Below are positions 23,132 through 33,560 of a stretch of 43,612 nucleotides of DNA, one piece after another. Within the stretch, counting starts at the first letter, position 1; every line of letters starts with the position of its first letter. Below the pieces are notes generated by a model, which saw only the letters and a program-made list of their open reading frames with translations, was not told the origin of the DNA and made no database searches. The DNA comes from Gymnopus androsaceus JB14 (taxonomy: Eukaryota; Basidiomycota; Agaricomycetes; Agaricales; Omphalotaceae), in NCBI GenBank assembly GCA_009733575.1, contig ML769841.1:1-43612 (forward strand), written 5' to 3'. The position numbers and the translations under genes are program-made.

Positions 23132-23989
23132 TATATGGTAATGTTTTAACCATACTCATACAGTGCCAGCATGACCATATTTTATAGTGCCACTGTAATC
23201 ATACTGGTGCCACTGTAAATATAGTGCCACTTTAACGATATTCATACAATGCCACCATGACCATATTTTATAGTGCCACTATGACCATATTTTACAGTGC
23301 CACTCTAATCATATTTATAGAATGTCATCATAACCATATATGGTATGGTGTATATCCCTACCCCTGCTGCTGTTTTATGAGAAATTTCTGATTTTTTGTG
23401 ATTATTATCCATTATTGGGTTTTTTTTGCAAAAGATCCAGGGTCATGTGATTGTGATACATCCCTGAATATTTTCCACATTTTTTACAATTTTTCCAGGA
23501 TTTTTCCGGGATTTATGAGGCCTAATTTTCGATTTTTCCGCAAAATAGCCCCTGTGGGCGCTAAAATCAAGTCCCAAATCATGTGACAAAAATTAAAGTG
23601 GCACAGGGTGCATTCCCGCTGCCTGAATATTTTCAGTATTTTTCATGATTTTTTCAGCATTTATCAAGCCTAATCACCGACATTTTTTCCAAAATAAGCG
23701 CCGGAGGGCGGGAAATAAACGCCGGTAAGCGCACTATGCTATAGGTGCCAGTGGGCGGGCATTGGGCTAGGTGTATCCCCTTATCACAATCTTTTTAAAA
23801 ACTTATGGATAAACAGTATTTGATGGTCTCTGCCATTTTGGGAGGGTGCCAAAGGTGCCATGGGCTGCCGAATAAGCGCCCTGGGTGCCAGGCCGGACTT
23901 TAGCAGCTGCCCAGCCATATTCCCGGGGCTCCAGAAGTTATCGTAGCTCTTTACAAAAGCTCTACGAAGTCTTATCAATATGTTTTTAA
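23132..23989 (-). repeat. Right arm of foldback-like element (outer part)
   Basis: Inverted copy of 11554-12483, including the subrepeat zone, the AATATTTTCCAC region and the terminal CTTATCAATATG. Confidence 0.85.
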
Positions 23990-23997
23990 AAAGCCTT

Positions 23998-24390
23998 ACT
24001 GCATACTGTGGCAAACTAGCTAATAGTGCTAAAGTTGTGGTGGCCACGCCCTCCCTTGCTCCCTCATCCTCTACTCCTGCTCCTTCCACTCTTCCTTCTG
24101 ACAGGGTACACATTGTTTGTGGTCCCATGATTCGGATTCCTCCTCCTGCCCAATGTCTCGCTCCCCTTGCTCCTCCCCCATCCTCTTCTGTCCCTCTATG
24201 TGTTGGCGACACCATTATCCCTCCCAGGTCAGACCTGGCTTGAGAGCTGGAAGCTTTTGAGGCCACAGAGGCTCAGATTGCTGCTGAGAGCAAGGTCCAT
24301 TTCTTCAAAGAACAGGAGCATGCTCGGCTTGCTGCGGCTGAGACTAAATGTCATCTAGAAGCAGAGTGTTAAGCCCGTGCAGCCCAGATC
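23998..24390 (+). pseudogene. Gypsy-3 antisense ORF3, middle fragment
   Basis: Resumes directly after the foldback element's target duplication. A Pro/Ser-rich linker (continuing the style of the 11230-11545 part) leads into a charged helical segment beginning ELEAFEATEAQIAAESK at about 24244. Premature stops are TGA 24241-24243 and TAA 24370-24372 in the same frame, both reachable by C to T change. The frame does not join the left fragment without a shift at the junction, so an indel or unseen intron is likely. Coding similarity ends near 24390, where an unidentified insertion begins. Confidence 0.5.
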
Positions 24391-24796
24391 AAAGCGGCGG
24401 GAAATCAATCGCAAATTGATCATGGGAATCAACCAATGTCAATCGATCAATGACCTGGGTTGGACCTTTGAAGTAACGGGACTTGGCAAAGCTATTAGCA
24501 ACACCCTTAACACACTGTAATGTGTCCCAGAGGAAAGGAGTGGAAGAAGGGCAGAGCGGAGCGAACGCACAGCCGCAAGTCAATCGCAAATTGATCGCAA
24601 TGTCGATCAATTGATCGGCGGAGATGTCGCAAATACAAATAGAGAAGATCAGCTAGGCTAAGTTGATTTTTGAACTAAAGTTACGATACATGGTATACTA
24701 CTTAAATACTAGTCAGTTCGGATAAACGGATAAATGTAAAGAACAATAAGTAATATATATCCGGGAGTGTATTCAGTAAGTATAACAATAAAGTAA
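24391..24796. other. Left remainder of an unidentified insertion
   Basis: It separates ORF3 fragments and is itself split by gypsy-2; its right remainder is 33179-33560. CAATCGCAAATTGATC occurs twice (about 24406 and 24583). No coding motif and no end structure could be fixed. Confidence 0.35.
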
Positions 24797-24801
24797 TTCA
24801 G

Positions 24802-25411
24802 TGTTACGACCATGCCGGCTACGGCCGGTACACTTACTGAGACGACCGAGATTCCTCTGTACTTATATCGGATATTTTCTTCTAAGTGACCGAGCCGGTT
24901 GGGCCGGTCACCTTGGTCCCTTTCGGTCCGTTTCTTATTGTTTCCCATTCACTCTCACATTTAACAATTACTCTAACCGAAAGACAATTACTTATTATTC
25001 TCCTTCCCAGCTGACTTATATCGTATGGGAAGCTATTATCTTTATTTAACAATAAGGACTACCATATATAAGCCAACTCATCTTGTATAGTAGTCTTTAG
25101 TTTAAATATCGACTTGGATTAACCTTATACTCGACTCAACGCCTTCCGGCCTTGATCCTTTACTCACTGACGACCTTCGGCGTCGTCAAGTCCATCTCGG
25201 ACATCTTTACCGACAACCTTTGGTGTTGTTGCTTCCATTCCCTTCAGGACCATTCATCGTAGCAAGGGTCCGTCCTAATAGACGGTCCACGGTCTGCTTC
25301 CTTCTCATGTCTCTGGTTGGCAACTACTTTGGTTGCCTTGGTTTATACTTTGGTCTGACCCGGCTTGACTTCTTTCAGGTCCGGCTCCCCTCCGGTAGCA
25401 CGGTCCTAACA
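24802..25411 (+). repeat. 5' LTR of gypsy-2
   Basis: Starts TGTTACGACCATGCC and ends GGTCCTAACA. A TATATAAG box at 25065-25072 is the likely promoter of the gag-pol transcript. No clear tRNA primer-binding site follows the LTR. Confidence 0.94.
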
Positions 25412-25457
25412 GTATATTTAAACTAAATCTCATTACGCCATTTTTTTACCAATTCCT

Positions 25458-27251
25458 ATGGCTCCAAAACGTACACTTCGTAGCCAAGGAGCCGTAAACC
25501 CCACACCGGCACCAATCCAAAATGTGTTCGCAACGAACGCATCTGCATTCACTCCATATGCAGAATCTATTTCAGCACTTGGTACTGCCCATTGACGTAT
25601 TACAGCTTTTGGTCCAAGTTCTGCTGCTCCGGTCCCTCCTGCGATAACAACGGATACCAACAGCGGAGCTACACAATTCGTTTTTAAAACCCTTTATGAT
25701 GATGAGGGTAACGAATTTATGGTACGTACACCGGTCAGAGATCGAACTGCTATACCGACGGTAGTATACCCGGAAGAAGTTCCACAATCTTCAACATTCC
25801 TGACGGCTGGCGCTCGGCGAAGGGCTACTGCCATCCCAACCAATTCCAGAGATGCTAGTTGCTCTCAATCCCAAGTCTCCCGAGGCCGCTCCCAGACACG
25901 TAGATCATCTAGGGCAAGTGGTCGAGGAGACGAAGATCCGTTTGCAGAACAATCCGGTGATAATCCAAACCCCAATGATGGTAACGGTGGAGGTGAGGAT
26001 CCAGATAGAACCGATCCGTCCGGAGACCATCCTACTGGTGGCCCTCCTGGTCGTCCTACTGGTGGTCCTCCTGGTGGTCCTCCTGGCGGCCCTCCTGGTG
26101 GCCCTCCTGGTGGCCCTCCTGGTGGCCCTCCTGCTGGAGGAGCTGTGGGACCGGTACCTACAGAACCCACTCCACAACAACTCCTTGCGTTGTTCCAAAA
26201 TTTTACAGGATCTTTGGACACTCTCGGCCAGGTTCTAGGCAACATGCGAGGAGATACCAGCGATGCCAGTAAAAACAAGGTCAAGGATCCAGATGTTTTC
26301 GATGGATCCGATCCCAAGAAACTTAAAACTTTCCTTGTCTCCTTATCGCTTGTTTTCCTTGATCGACCAAACTATTTCACCGAACAACGGAAAATCAGCT
26401 ATACACTTTCTTATCTCAGTGGTGCGGCTTGGGAATGGTTCGAACCCGACATCTTAGACCCGGACCTTAATGCAATGCCCGCATGGACACAATTGTTCTC
26501 AGCCCTCATTAGTGAGCTCCAAGACAACTATGGTCTTTACGACACTCAAGGGGATGCCGAGGAGAGACTCGGTTTCCTCCAAATGAAGGAAAATGAACCG
26601 GTCCGAAACTATAACATCTGGTTCAACACCCTTGCAGCATCCACCGACTGGGACATATCCGCTCTTAAGTGGGCATATCATCGCGGCCTTGCCAGTCGTA
26701 TCAAAGACGAACTTGCTCACATGCCGACACCGCGGGATCTAACCGCGTTTCGACAAATGGTTCTTCAGATCGATAACCGGTACTGGCGCCGTGAAGAGGA
26801 GAAGAAACGGGAGAGTGCCCGAAATTCTAACAGGAGTTCTACCTCCGGAAAGAAGGGTAATAGCACCGGCTCCTCTACTACGGTCTCAGTTTCTATGTCA
26901 ACCAACACAGCTTCGTCTTCACAATCCACCGGTCAACAAAAGTCCGGTAAGAAGAACAATAAAAACTGGAAACGTAATAGTGGCTCCGGTAATTCGTCTG
27001 GTTCTTCGGCTAGTACCTCCAGTTCGTCACCACCCAAGCCCCACGCTAAACATCTCAGGCCTGACGGCAAACTCAAGCCGGAGGAACTGGAAAGGCGCCA
27101 AAAGTTTAACCTGTGTACATTTTGTGGTGGTAAGCACAAGTTGGATGATTGTACGGTTCGAAAACTGAACAGCGGTTCTCAACCGCGCGGCCGCGCTGCT
27201 GTAACCCAGGGGCCTGAACTTCTGGCGGTAGCCGAGGTTCCGGAAAATTAG
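25458..27251 (+). pseudogene. Gypsy-2 gag with one premature stop
   Basis: Starts at ATG 25458 (MAPKRTLRSQG), 46 bp after the LTR. The frame is open to TAG 27249-27251 except for TGA at 25593-25595 (codon 46; CGA would restore arginine). Features in order: a Gly/Pro repeat GGPPGGPPGG at about residues 193-228, encoded by a 12-bp tandem repeat at about 26030-26140; the gag capsid region at about residues 275-440 (DPDVFDGSDPKKLKTFLVSL, YLSGAAWEWFEPDI); a Ser/Asn/Lys-rich linker; and a zinc knuckle CTFCGGKHKLDDC. The knuckle spacing is C-x2-C-x3-H-x4-C, one residue shorter than the usual C-x2-C-x4-H-x4-C. Confidence 0.92.
26030..26140 (+). repeat. 12-bp tandem repeat encoding GGPP
   Basis: Units close to GGTGGCCCTCCT are repeated about eight times with silent changes. 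They code for the Gly-Gly-Pro-Pro tract of gag. Confidence 0.85.
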
Positions 27252-30200
27252 TCCACGGCTCCTGTACCCCGGTACGAAGCAGGAGTCGCGTTGACTACAT
27301 TCGTACTCAATCTGGGGAAGTAACTCTCAACACGTCTGCTCTTTCCGATCTCGATCGATCCTTCTGTTTCAATCTCATTACCGAGTTTCCAGCCATAAAC
27401 GAATCGGCTGAAACTGCGGTTGTACTTAGTTTTTCTACTCTTCTCGATTCTGGTTCTACAGACAATTTCTTAGATAGATCTTACATTTCTTTAAATGAGA
27501 TACCAACTACAAAAATCACTCCGATCAACCTCCGGTTGTTTGATGGTTCACTTGCACCTAGTGCAATCTCGGAAACGGCATCTTTCGATGTCCGCTTTCC
27601 ATCCGGCGAGCTTTTCCCCTTAACATTTTATGTTACTCCTTTGGACTCATCATGCAAAGCTGTTTTAGGATTCAGTTTCTTGACCCGCTACAATCTGTTG
27701 ATTGACTGGGCATCGAAAACTATAACATTCTGACACACCGAGCAGCTTGATTCTATCCCTCAGACGTCTTTTCCGACCGGTCGCGTCGACTGCTCAGAAT
27801 CCTCTCGGTCCGAAATCCCTCCGGATTCTCCGACCCCAACGGTTTCTCCCGTTTACGGTACGCCTTGCAGTAACCGTGCTCGTATCTCAAAGCCTTGGCC
27901 TCTATCCAAGCGTTTTCCTTTTGAACCCATCTACACCTACCCTTCGGTCCATCAACAAGCGGCCAAAACTGAGTACCCAGACGTCAACATTGCTTTTGTA
28001 TGTGCTGCTGCATTTTCCCGCATTCTCAAAGAAACGAGTTCCAAACCGTTTCTGATACATGCCGTACCACTGGAAGTATCCGGCCGATCTGCGGCAACTG
28101 CATCATCACTGCATACCGACATCCCGGCACAATATCAGGACTTCGCCGATGTCTTCGACAAAGTACAAGCCGATGTGCTTTCAGAGCACCGACCTTATGA
28201 TCTCAAGATTGAACTAGAAGAAGGCAGTTCCCCACCTCTCGGTCGAATCATTCCACTCTCCCCTCGTGAGCAGCAGGCTCTCCGAGATTTTCTCAATGAG
28301 CATCTCAAAACTGGATTCATTTCTGTATCAAATTCACCTCATGGAGCACCGGTCCTCTTCGCACCGAAGAAAGACAGCTCTCTTTGGCTTTGTGTCGACT
28401 TCTGAGGTCTTAACAGAGTTACGAAAAAAGACAGATATCCACTGCCGCTCATATCCGACCTTTTGGATGCTCCACGAAAAGCCCGGATATACACCAAAAT
28501 CAACCTTAAACATGCTTACCATCTCGTCCAAATCAATAAAGGTGACGAGTGGAAGACAACATTCCACACCCAATGGGGTTCCTACGAATGGAACGTCATG
28601 CCCTTTGGTCTCACGAACACTCCGCCCACATGGCAACGATTCATCAATGAAGTCCTAGCGGACATGATTGATGTCAATGTCATCGTCTATCTCAACGATA
28701 TCCTGATCTACTCGGATAACCCCGAGCAGCATGAGGAACACATTTGAGAAGTCCTCCGGCGGCTCCGGAAGAACAAACTCTTTGCTAATGCGAAGAAGTG
28801 TGAATGGTCGGTCAATACAGTTGAATATCTCGGTTACATTATGTCACCGGCCAATTTGACGATGGCCGCTGACAAGGTACAAGCAATAACTGACTGGCCA
28901 ACTCCTCGGAAAGTCAGGGACATCCAATCCTTCCTCGGTTTCGCTAATTTCTATTGGCGTTTTATTTATAATTATTCTGGAATTGTCCTTCCACTAAACC
29001 GTCTCACCCGAAAGGGTATCGACTGGTTATGGTCGGCTGATTGTCAAGCAGCATTTGACAACTTGAAATACGCCTTCACACACGCACCGATCCTTGCACA
29101 TTAGGAACCAAACCGACCCCTTATCATAGAAACTGACGCTTCGGACTACGCCGTCGCGGCAATTCTTTCTATACTACTTGATGACGGTTAAATTCACCCT
29201 GTAGCGTTCTTATCCCAAACGCTCCAAGCAGCAGAGCTCAACTACAACACTCACGACAAAGAGCTCCTCACCATTTTCGAGGCGTTCTGGAGCTGGCGGC
29301 ATTACCTCGAAGGCTCCAGTGAACCGATCAATGTGGTGACTGACCACAAGAATCTTGAGTATTTCTCAACTAAGAAAATATTGACCCGACGACAGGTCCG
29401 ATGGTCCGAATACCTCCACACCTTCAACATGGTGATCCGGTTCCGTCCCGGTAAGCTCAGTGAAAAACCCAACGCTATGACTAGACGATGGGATGTCTAC
29501 CCGAAAGAGGGGGATATCGGCTACGTGCAAGTCAATCCACAGAATTTCCAACCAATCTTCACAAACGAACAACTAACCACATCACTTCGAGCAACCTTCC
29601 TCGAAGGTCCAATCCTCCGAGCATCAATCGTCATGGATATTGAGGCACTCCATAATGCCATCCGACTCTCTCTTCCTCTGGATGCGGAAGCAGCCGCCGC
29701 TGATCCGTCCAAACCTCGCTGGTCTCTCGGCTCTGATGGTCTACTCCGACTGGATAGCCAAATTTATGTACCTAATGGTGGAGACCTTCGACTTCAAGTC
29801 CTCCAATATTTCCATGATCACCCGCTCTCCGGTCATTTTGGTCAGAACCGAACACTTGAGTCTATTCGACGAGATTACACCTGGCCAAAAGTCCGAGACT
29901 TTGTTCGCAACTACGTAAGTTCCTGCACAACCTGCGGTCGGAATAAGTCTTGCTGGCACCAACCATATGGTCTGCTCAAACCACTTCCGGTTCTGCTTCG
30001 GCCATGGGATTCTATTTCCATGGACTTCATTGAAGAGTTACCGAACTCCAACGGTTATAATTCAATACTGGTCATTGTGGACCGATCCTCAAAACAAGGT
30101 ATCTTCATCCCTTGTCATACATCGATCACCTTCGAGCAGCTTGCTGTTCTTTTTGTCCTACATGTCTTCTCTAAACACGGAGTTCCGAGCCACGTAACCT

Positions 30201-31096
30201 CTGATCGAGGTTCCAAATTCGTCTTGGCCTTTTTCCACGCTCTCGGCCAAGCTCTCTCTATGGAGCTACATTTTACTTCCGGTTATCACCCCGAAGGCAA
30301 CGGTCAAACCGAACGAGTCAATCAGACGCTAGAGCAATATATTCGAATCTACACTTCCTATCAACAGGACAACTGGGACGAGATCCTCCCACTTGCCGAA
30401 TTTGCCTACAATAATGCGCCGAACGCCTCAACCGGTATTTCTCCATTTTTCGCCAATAAGGGTTATCATCCGAACATCACTGTTCAACCCGAAATTGATA
30501 TCTGTTCTGACCGAGCCCATGACTTTGCCGTAAATCTTGACGAGCTCCATTCCTACCTCCGTACCAAAATCAAAAACACGCAGGATCGTTATAAAGAACA
30601 AGCCGATAAGTCTCGCATTCCACACTCCGAGTTTCCTATCAGCTCCGAAGTCTTCATTTTGGCGAAGCACATCAAATCTACCCGGCCAACAAAGAAGTTT
30701 TCCGAGAAATATCTAGGACCATTCAAGGTCATTGGCCGACCCGGCTCCCTATCCTATAAGCTCCAGCTTCCTCAATATCTATCCCGAATCCATCCAGTCT
30801 TCCACATCTTGCAACTTGAACCAAGTATTCCCAACTCCATTCCAAACCGAGTTCAACCACCGCCGCCGCCGGTAGAGGTTGACGGTGAAACCGAATTCGA
30901 GGTCGCCGAGATACTGGACTCAAAGTATGACCGACAGTACAAACGATGCCCGCTTCGGTACTACATCTGGTGGCGAGGTTACGAGGGAACAGACGAAGAG
31001 TTTTCATGGATAGCAGCTGACGAGCTGTCAGCAGATGAATTACTTCCGGCCTATCATTCTCGGTATCCGAACAAACCTGGTCCTGCTGATTCTTAG
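27251..31096 (+). pseudogene. Gypsy-2 pol: one frame with five stops
   Basis: A single frame, one base back from gag, runs to TAG 31094-31096. Stops: TGA 27731, TGA 28403, TGA 28745, TAG 29102 and TAA 29189 (first bases). Domains: protease (LLDSGSTDNF at about 27443), RT (SNSPHGAPVLFAPKKD at about 28330; the catalytic box reads VYLNDIL at about 28688, so the first aspartate is asparagine, codon 28694-28696), RNase H (ETDASDYAVAA at about 29132, TDHKNLEYF), integrase H2C2 (SGHFGQNRT, then CTTCGRNK), catalytic core with D in SMDFIEELP, D in TSDRGSKF and E in GQTERVNQ, and a C-terminal chromodomain (FEVAEILDSKYD, YIWWRGYEGTDEEFSW). From 29333 the integrase/chromodomain half is open for 587 codons. 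Dead as RT because of YLND and the stops. Confidence 0.94.
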
Positions 31097-31369
31097 TACA
31101 CTTCCTTTCCTCCGTTTTTCTTCTCGTTTCCAGACCGAGACCTCCGGTGGTCTCGGGGACAATTGCCATGATAGTAAATTGAGCGATTGTCTCCTACCGC
31201 CCGGTTGTACCCGGCTGCAAACCTTCTACTTAGGACTTTTTTATTTTTATACTACTTAAATTTTTCTTACTCGGCCTACTCGGCCATATTTAAACTCAGA
31301 ACAAACATTTTCAATTAAATACAAGTCCAAAATTTTATTTTACGGCCACCGAACCGGTCGACCGATCGC
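31097..31369. other. Convergent gap between pol and ORF3
   Basis: 273 bp, AT-rich in its right half (about 31235-31345). It would hold the 3' ends of two convergent transcripts. No clear terminator or polyadenylation signal can be assigned. Confidence 0.4.
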
Positions 31370-32380
31370 TCAATCCATATCTTCATCATCATCCTCTTCT
31401 TCATCCTCCTCATCTTCAGTCTCCTCCTTCGCCTTCCCTTTTCCCTTCAACAAAAGTTGAACCAACCGATTGAACCGGGCTTTGATCCGGTCCAACCAAT
31501 CGAGAACGGCGTCCTCGAACTCAGTCGACAAACCCGCGACCGACCCTTCACCTCCGTCCTTCTTTGTTCTCTTCCTCGGACCTCCCTTCGACCGGTCGGT
31601 ATGCGAACACCTTACCTTCGCCTTGTGACAACATTCGCACGTGGTACCCTTGAGGGACCACCAGGTGCAGGAGTCTCGGCCCCGCTTTTCGCATTCTCCA
31701 CACTTCGTCGGGAACGCCTCTCCGACACCAACCTCCTTGGTAGAGACCCGTTTCCTCTTCCCTAGCTCGGTCGTCCCCAACTTAGGCTTGGGTGCCGGCC
31801 CTTCTACAATCTTGATCCCCGGGTCGGATCCGTCCACCATTTTCGAGGACTTCAGACAACAAGTTAGCTTGGCTCAGAAAAAGTAGCCGATGGGAGAAAA
31901 ACTTACTTTCTTTTTATTACCCCGTGCACCCGACCAACTACTTTCGGCCACCTTCGCAGCAGCCGCATCCTTATCCTTCTTCTTCTGCTCTGCAATGATT
32001 TTTTCTTCCGCTGCACGCATCTCAGTGATCGCCTTATCGGTGGTCTTCTCGGCCAACTCACGACACCTTGTGCGTTCCTCTTCCTTGGCCCGAGCCTTAG
32101 CCTCATCTTCACGAGCCTTCCATTCAGCTTCCTCCTTGGCCAAACGTTCTTCTTCGGCTTTCCTCTCAGCCTCTTCCTTTGCGAGACACTCCTCTTCAGC
32201 TTTTCTCTCAGCCTCCTCACGGGCAAGCCAATCTGCCTCCTCGCAAGCAATTCAGGCCGCTTCTTCTCTCGCACGCCAAATCTTCTCCTTCTTCTCCTTG
32301 GCAGCGGCAAGAGCTTTCTCCATTGCTGCAATATTGATGTCGTCATCGGGGATGGGAGCAGTGGGATCAAAGTCAGACAT
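31370..32380 (-). pseudogene. Gypsy-2 antisense ORF3: coiled coil plus cysteine module
   Basis: Two minus-strand exons, 32380-31907 and 31849-31370, join in phase 0 across a GTAAGT..GCTAAC..AAG intron of 57 bp, giving about 317 aa. ATG at 32380 reads MSDFDPTAPIPDDD. Residues about 20-140 are a strongly charged A/E/K/R helix with EEAERKAEEE-type repeats, a likely coiled coil. Exon 2 holds a cysteine module CGEC, then CTWW, then CECCHKAKVRCSH, spaced C-x2-C-x7-C-x9-C-x2-C-x6-C, close to that of gypsy-3 ORF3. The tail is acidic (EDEEDEEEDDDEDMD). One premature TGA (32254-32252) is explained by CGA to TGA. It lies between pol and the 3' LTR, convergent with pol. Function unknown; regulation of or interference with the element, or nucleic-acid binding, are guesses. 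Confidence 0.8.
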
Positions 32381-32550
32381 GGTGGTAGGGAAGAAAGGAA
32401 ATTTTTACAAGTCCAACAAAACAGTTCTGATTTTATAGCCATGAGGCAGATCTTAACAAGATTCATTCCGATCACTATTCCATCAACAGAACTCTGATCT
32501 TTTTCAAAGTCAGATTTCGGACATCATCTTAGCCGTCGAGGGCTCCGGCT

Positions 32551-32563
32551 AAGAGGGGGATAC
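32551..32563 (+). promoter_or_regulatory. Polypurine tract of gypsy-2
   Basis: AAGAGGGGGATAC directly before the 3' LTR. Confidence 0.75.
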
Positions 32564-33173
32564 TGTTACGACCATGCCGGCTACGGCCGGTACACTTACC
32601 GAGACGACCAAGATTCCTCTGTACTTATATCGGATATTTTCTTCTAAGTGACCGAGCCGGTCGGGCCAGTTACCTCAGTCCCTTTCAGTCCGTTTCTTAT
32701 TGTTTCCCATTCACTCTCACGTTTAACAATTACTCTAACCAAAAGACAATTACTTATTATTCTCCTTCCCGGCCGACTTATATTGTACGGGAAGCTATTA
32801 TCTTTATTTAACAATAAGGACTACCATATATAAGCCAACTCATCTTGTATAGTAGTCTTTAGTTTAAATATCGACTTGGATTAACCTTATACTCGACTCA
32901 ACGCCTTCCGGCCTTGATCCTTTACTCACTGACGACCTTCGGCGTCGTCAAGTCCATCTCGGACATCTTTACCAACGACCTTTGGTGTCGTCGCTTCCAT
33001 TCCCTTTATGACCATTCGGCGTAGCGAGGGTCCATCCTAATAGATGGTCTGCGGTCTGCTTCCTTCTCGTGTCTCCGGTCGGCAACTACTTCGGTTGCCT
33101 CAGTTTATACTTTGGTCCGACCCGGCTTGACTTCTTTCAGGTCCGGCTCCCCTCCGGTAGCACGGTCCTAACA
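32564..33173 (+). repeat. 3' LTR of gypsy-2
   Basis: 610 bp, same length as the 5' LTR, starting TGTTACGACC and ending GGTCCTAACA. The ORF3 ATG lies 184 bp inside it, so ORF3 may be driven by a bidirectional signal near this LTR. Confidence 0.94.
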
Positions 33174-33178
33174 TTCAG

Positions 33179-33560
33179 TAAGAAAGACAAAAGAATATAA
33201 GAGGAATAAAACAATAAGTATTGGAAAGTGTGTCCAAACATAATTGGGATGTTTCCGAAGGTAAAGGGCAGCTATCAGATCAATATGTCAATCAATCGGA
33301 AATCGGCGGCGAGTGTCAAACATTGGCAGCGAGTATCGGACATTGGCAGCGAGTGTTGGACGTCAGCAGCAAGTGTCGGACGTCGGCAGCAAGTGTCGGA
33401 CGTTGGCAGCGAGTGTCAGATGTCGGCAACAAGCGGTGATGATTGTATGGATATAACAGTAGTTACATTGAAAGGTTGATTGATCAATGGCAAATGATCG
33501 GAAATCGGCGGCAAGTGTCGGAAATGATTGGTGATGATAGCATGGATATAACACAGAGCA
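33179..33560. other. Right remainder of the unidentified insertion
   Basis: Holds the 20-bp minisatellite at 33309-33428 and two copies of a longer motif (GGTGATGAT, then ATGGATATAACA) at about 33435 and 33528. No coding capacity. It shares short GATCGG/ATCGGCGG words with the left remainder, so both are probably one insertion into ORF3. Confidence 0.4.
33309..33428 (+). repeat. Minisatellite, six 20-bp units
   Basis: Unit consensus GCGAGTGTCGGACGTYGGCA repeats six times in exact 20-bp register with a few substitutions per unit, mostly transitions. Confidence 0.93.

Larger units (their letters stand above)
11554..23989. mobile_element. Foldback-like element with ~1 kb arms
   Basis: The ends read TTAAAAAAATGTTGATAAGAC (left) and, inverted, TTAAAAACATATTGATAAGAC (right). 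They are flanked by an identical 8-bp direct repeat AAAGCCTT at 11546-11553 and 23990-23997. The arms (11554-12483 plus 21173-21328 on the left, about 22090-22209 plus 23132-23989 on the right) are inverted copies of about 1 kb. After removing later insertions the element is about 2.6-2.8 kb, mostly arms, with no transposase. Long TIRs containing subrepeats and an 8-bp duplication fit a foldback/long-TIR non-autonomous element. The superfamily is unresolved (MULE-like, KDZ and others are possible). It interrupts gypsy-3 ORF3. Confidence 0.85.
24802..33173 (+). mobile_element. Gypsy-2: full-length element with antisense ORF3
   Basis: 8372 bp with two 610-bp LTRs (24802-25411 and 32564-33173) and a perfect 5-bp target duplication TTCAG (24797-24801 and 33174-33178). 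Order: LTR, gag, pol (protease, RT, RNase H, integrase, chromodomain), a convergent minus-strand spliced ORF3, polypurine tract, LTR. By eye the LTRs differ at about 34 positions (near 5.6%), nearly all transitions, so this copy appears older than gypsy-1. Gag, pol and ORF3 all carry premature stops. Confidence 0.95.

Noticed and set aside
11554..23989. Assigning the foldback element to hAT or KDZ on its 8-bp duplication
   Set aside because: Termini lack TAG/CAG and no transposase is present, so duplication length alone is not enough.
24389..24610. Minus-strand 73-aa frame
   Set aside because: Lies in the unidentified insertion, has no motif and overlaps the repeated CAATCGCAAATTGATC words.
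25865..26317. Gly/Pro-rich minus-strand frame
   Set aside because: Mirror of the GGPP repeat in gypsy-2 gag.
31890..32438. 182-aa Ser/Ala-rich plus-strand frame
   Set aside because: It is the antisense of the charged coiled coil of ORF3, which explains the A/S/F-rich composition.
33309..33428. Regular 20-bp repeats considered as CRISPR-like
   Set aside because: Units are directly adjacent with no spacers, and the genome is fungal. It is a minisatellite.
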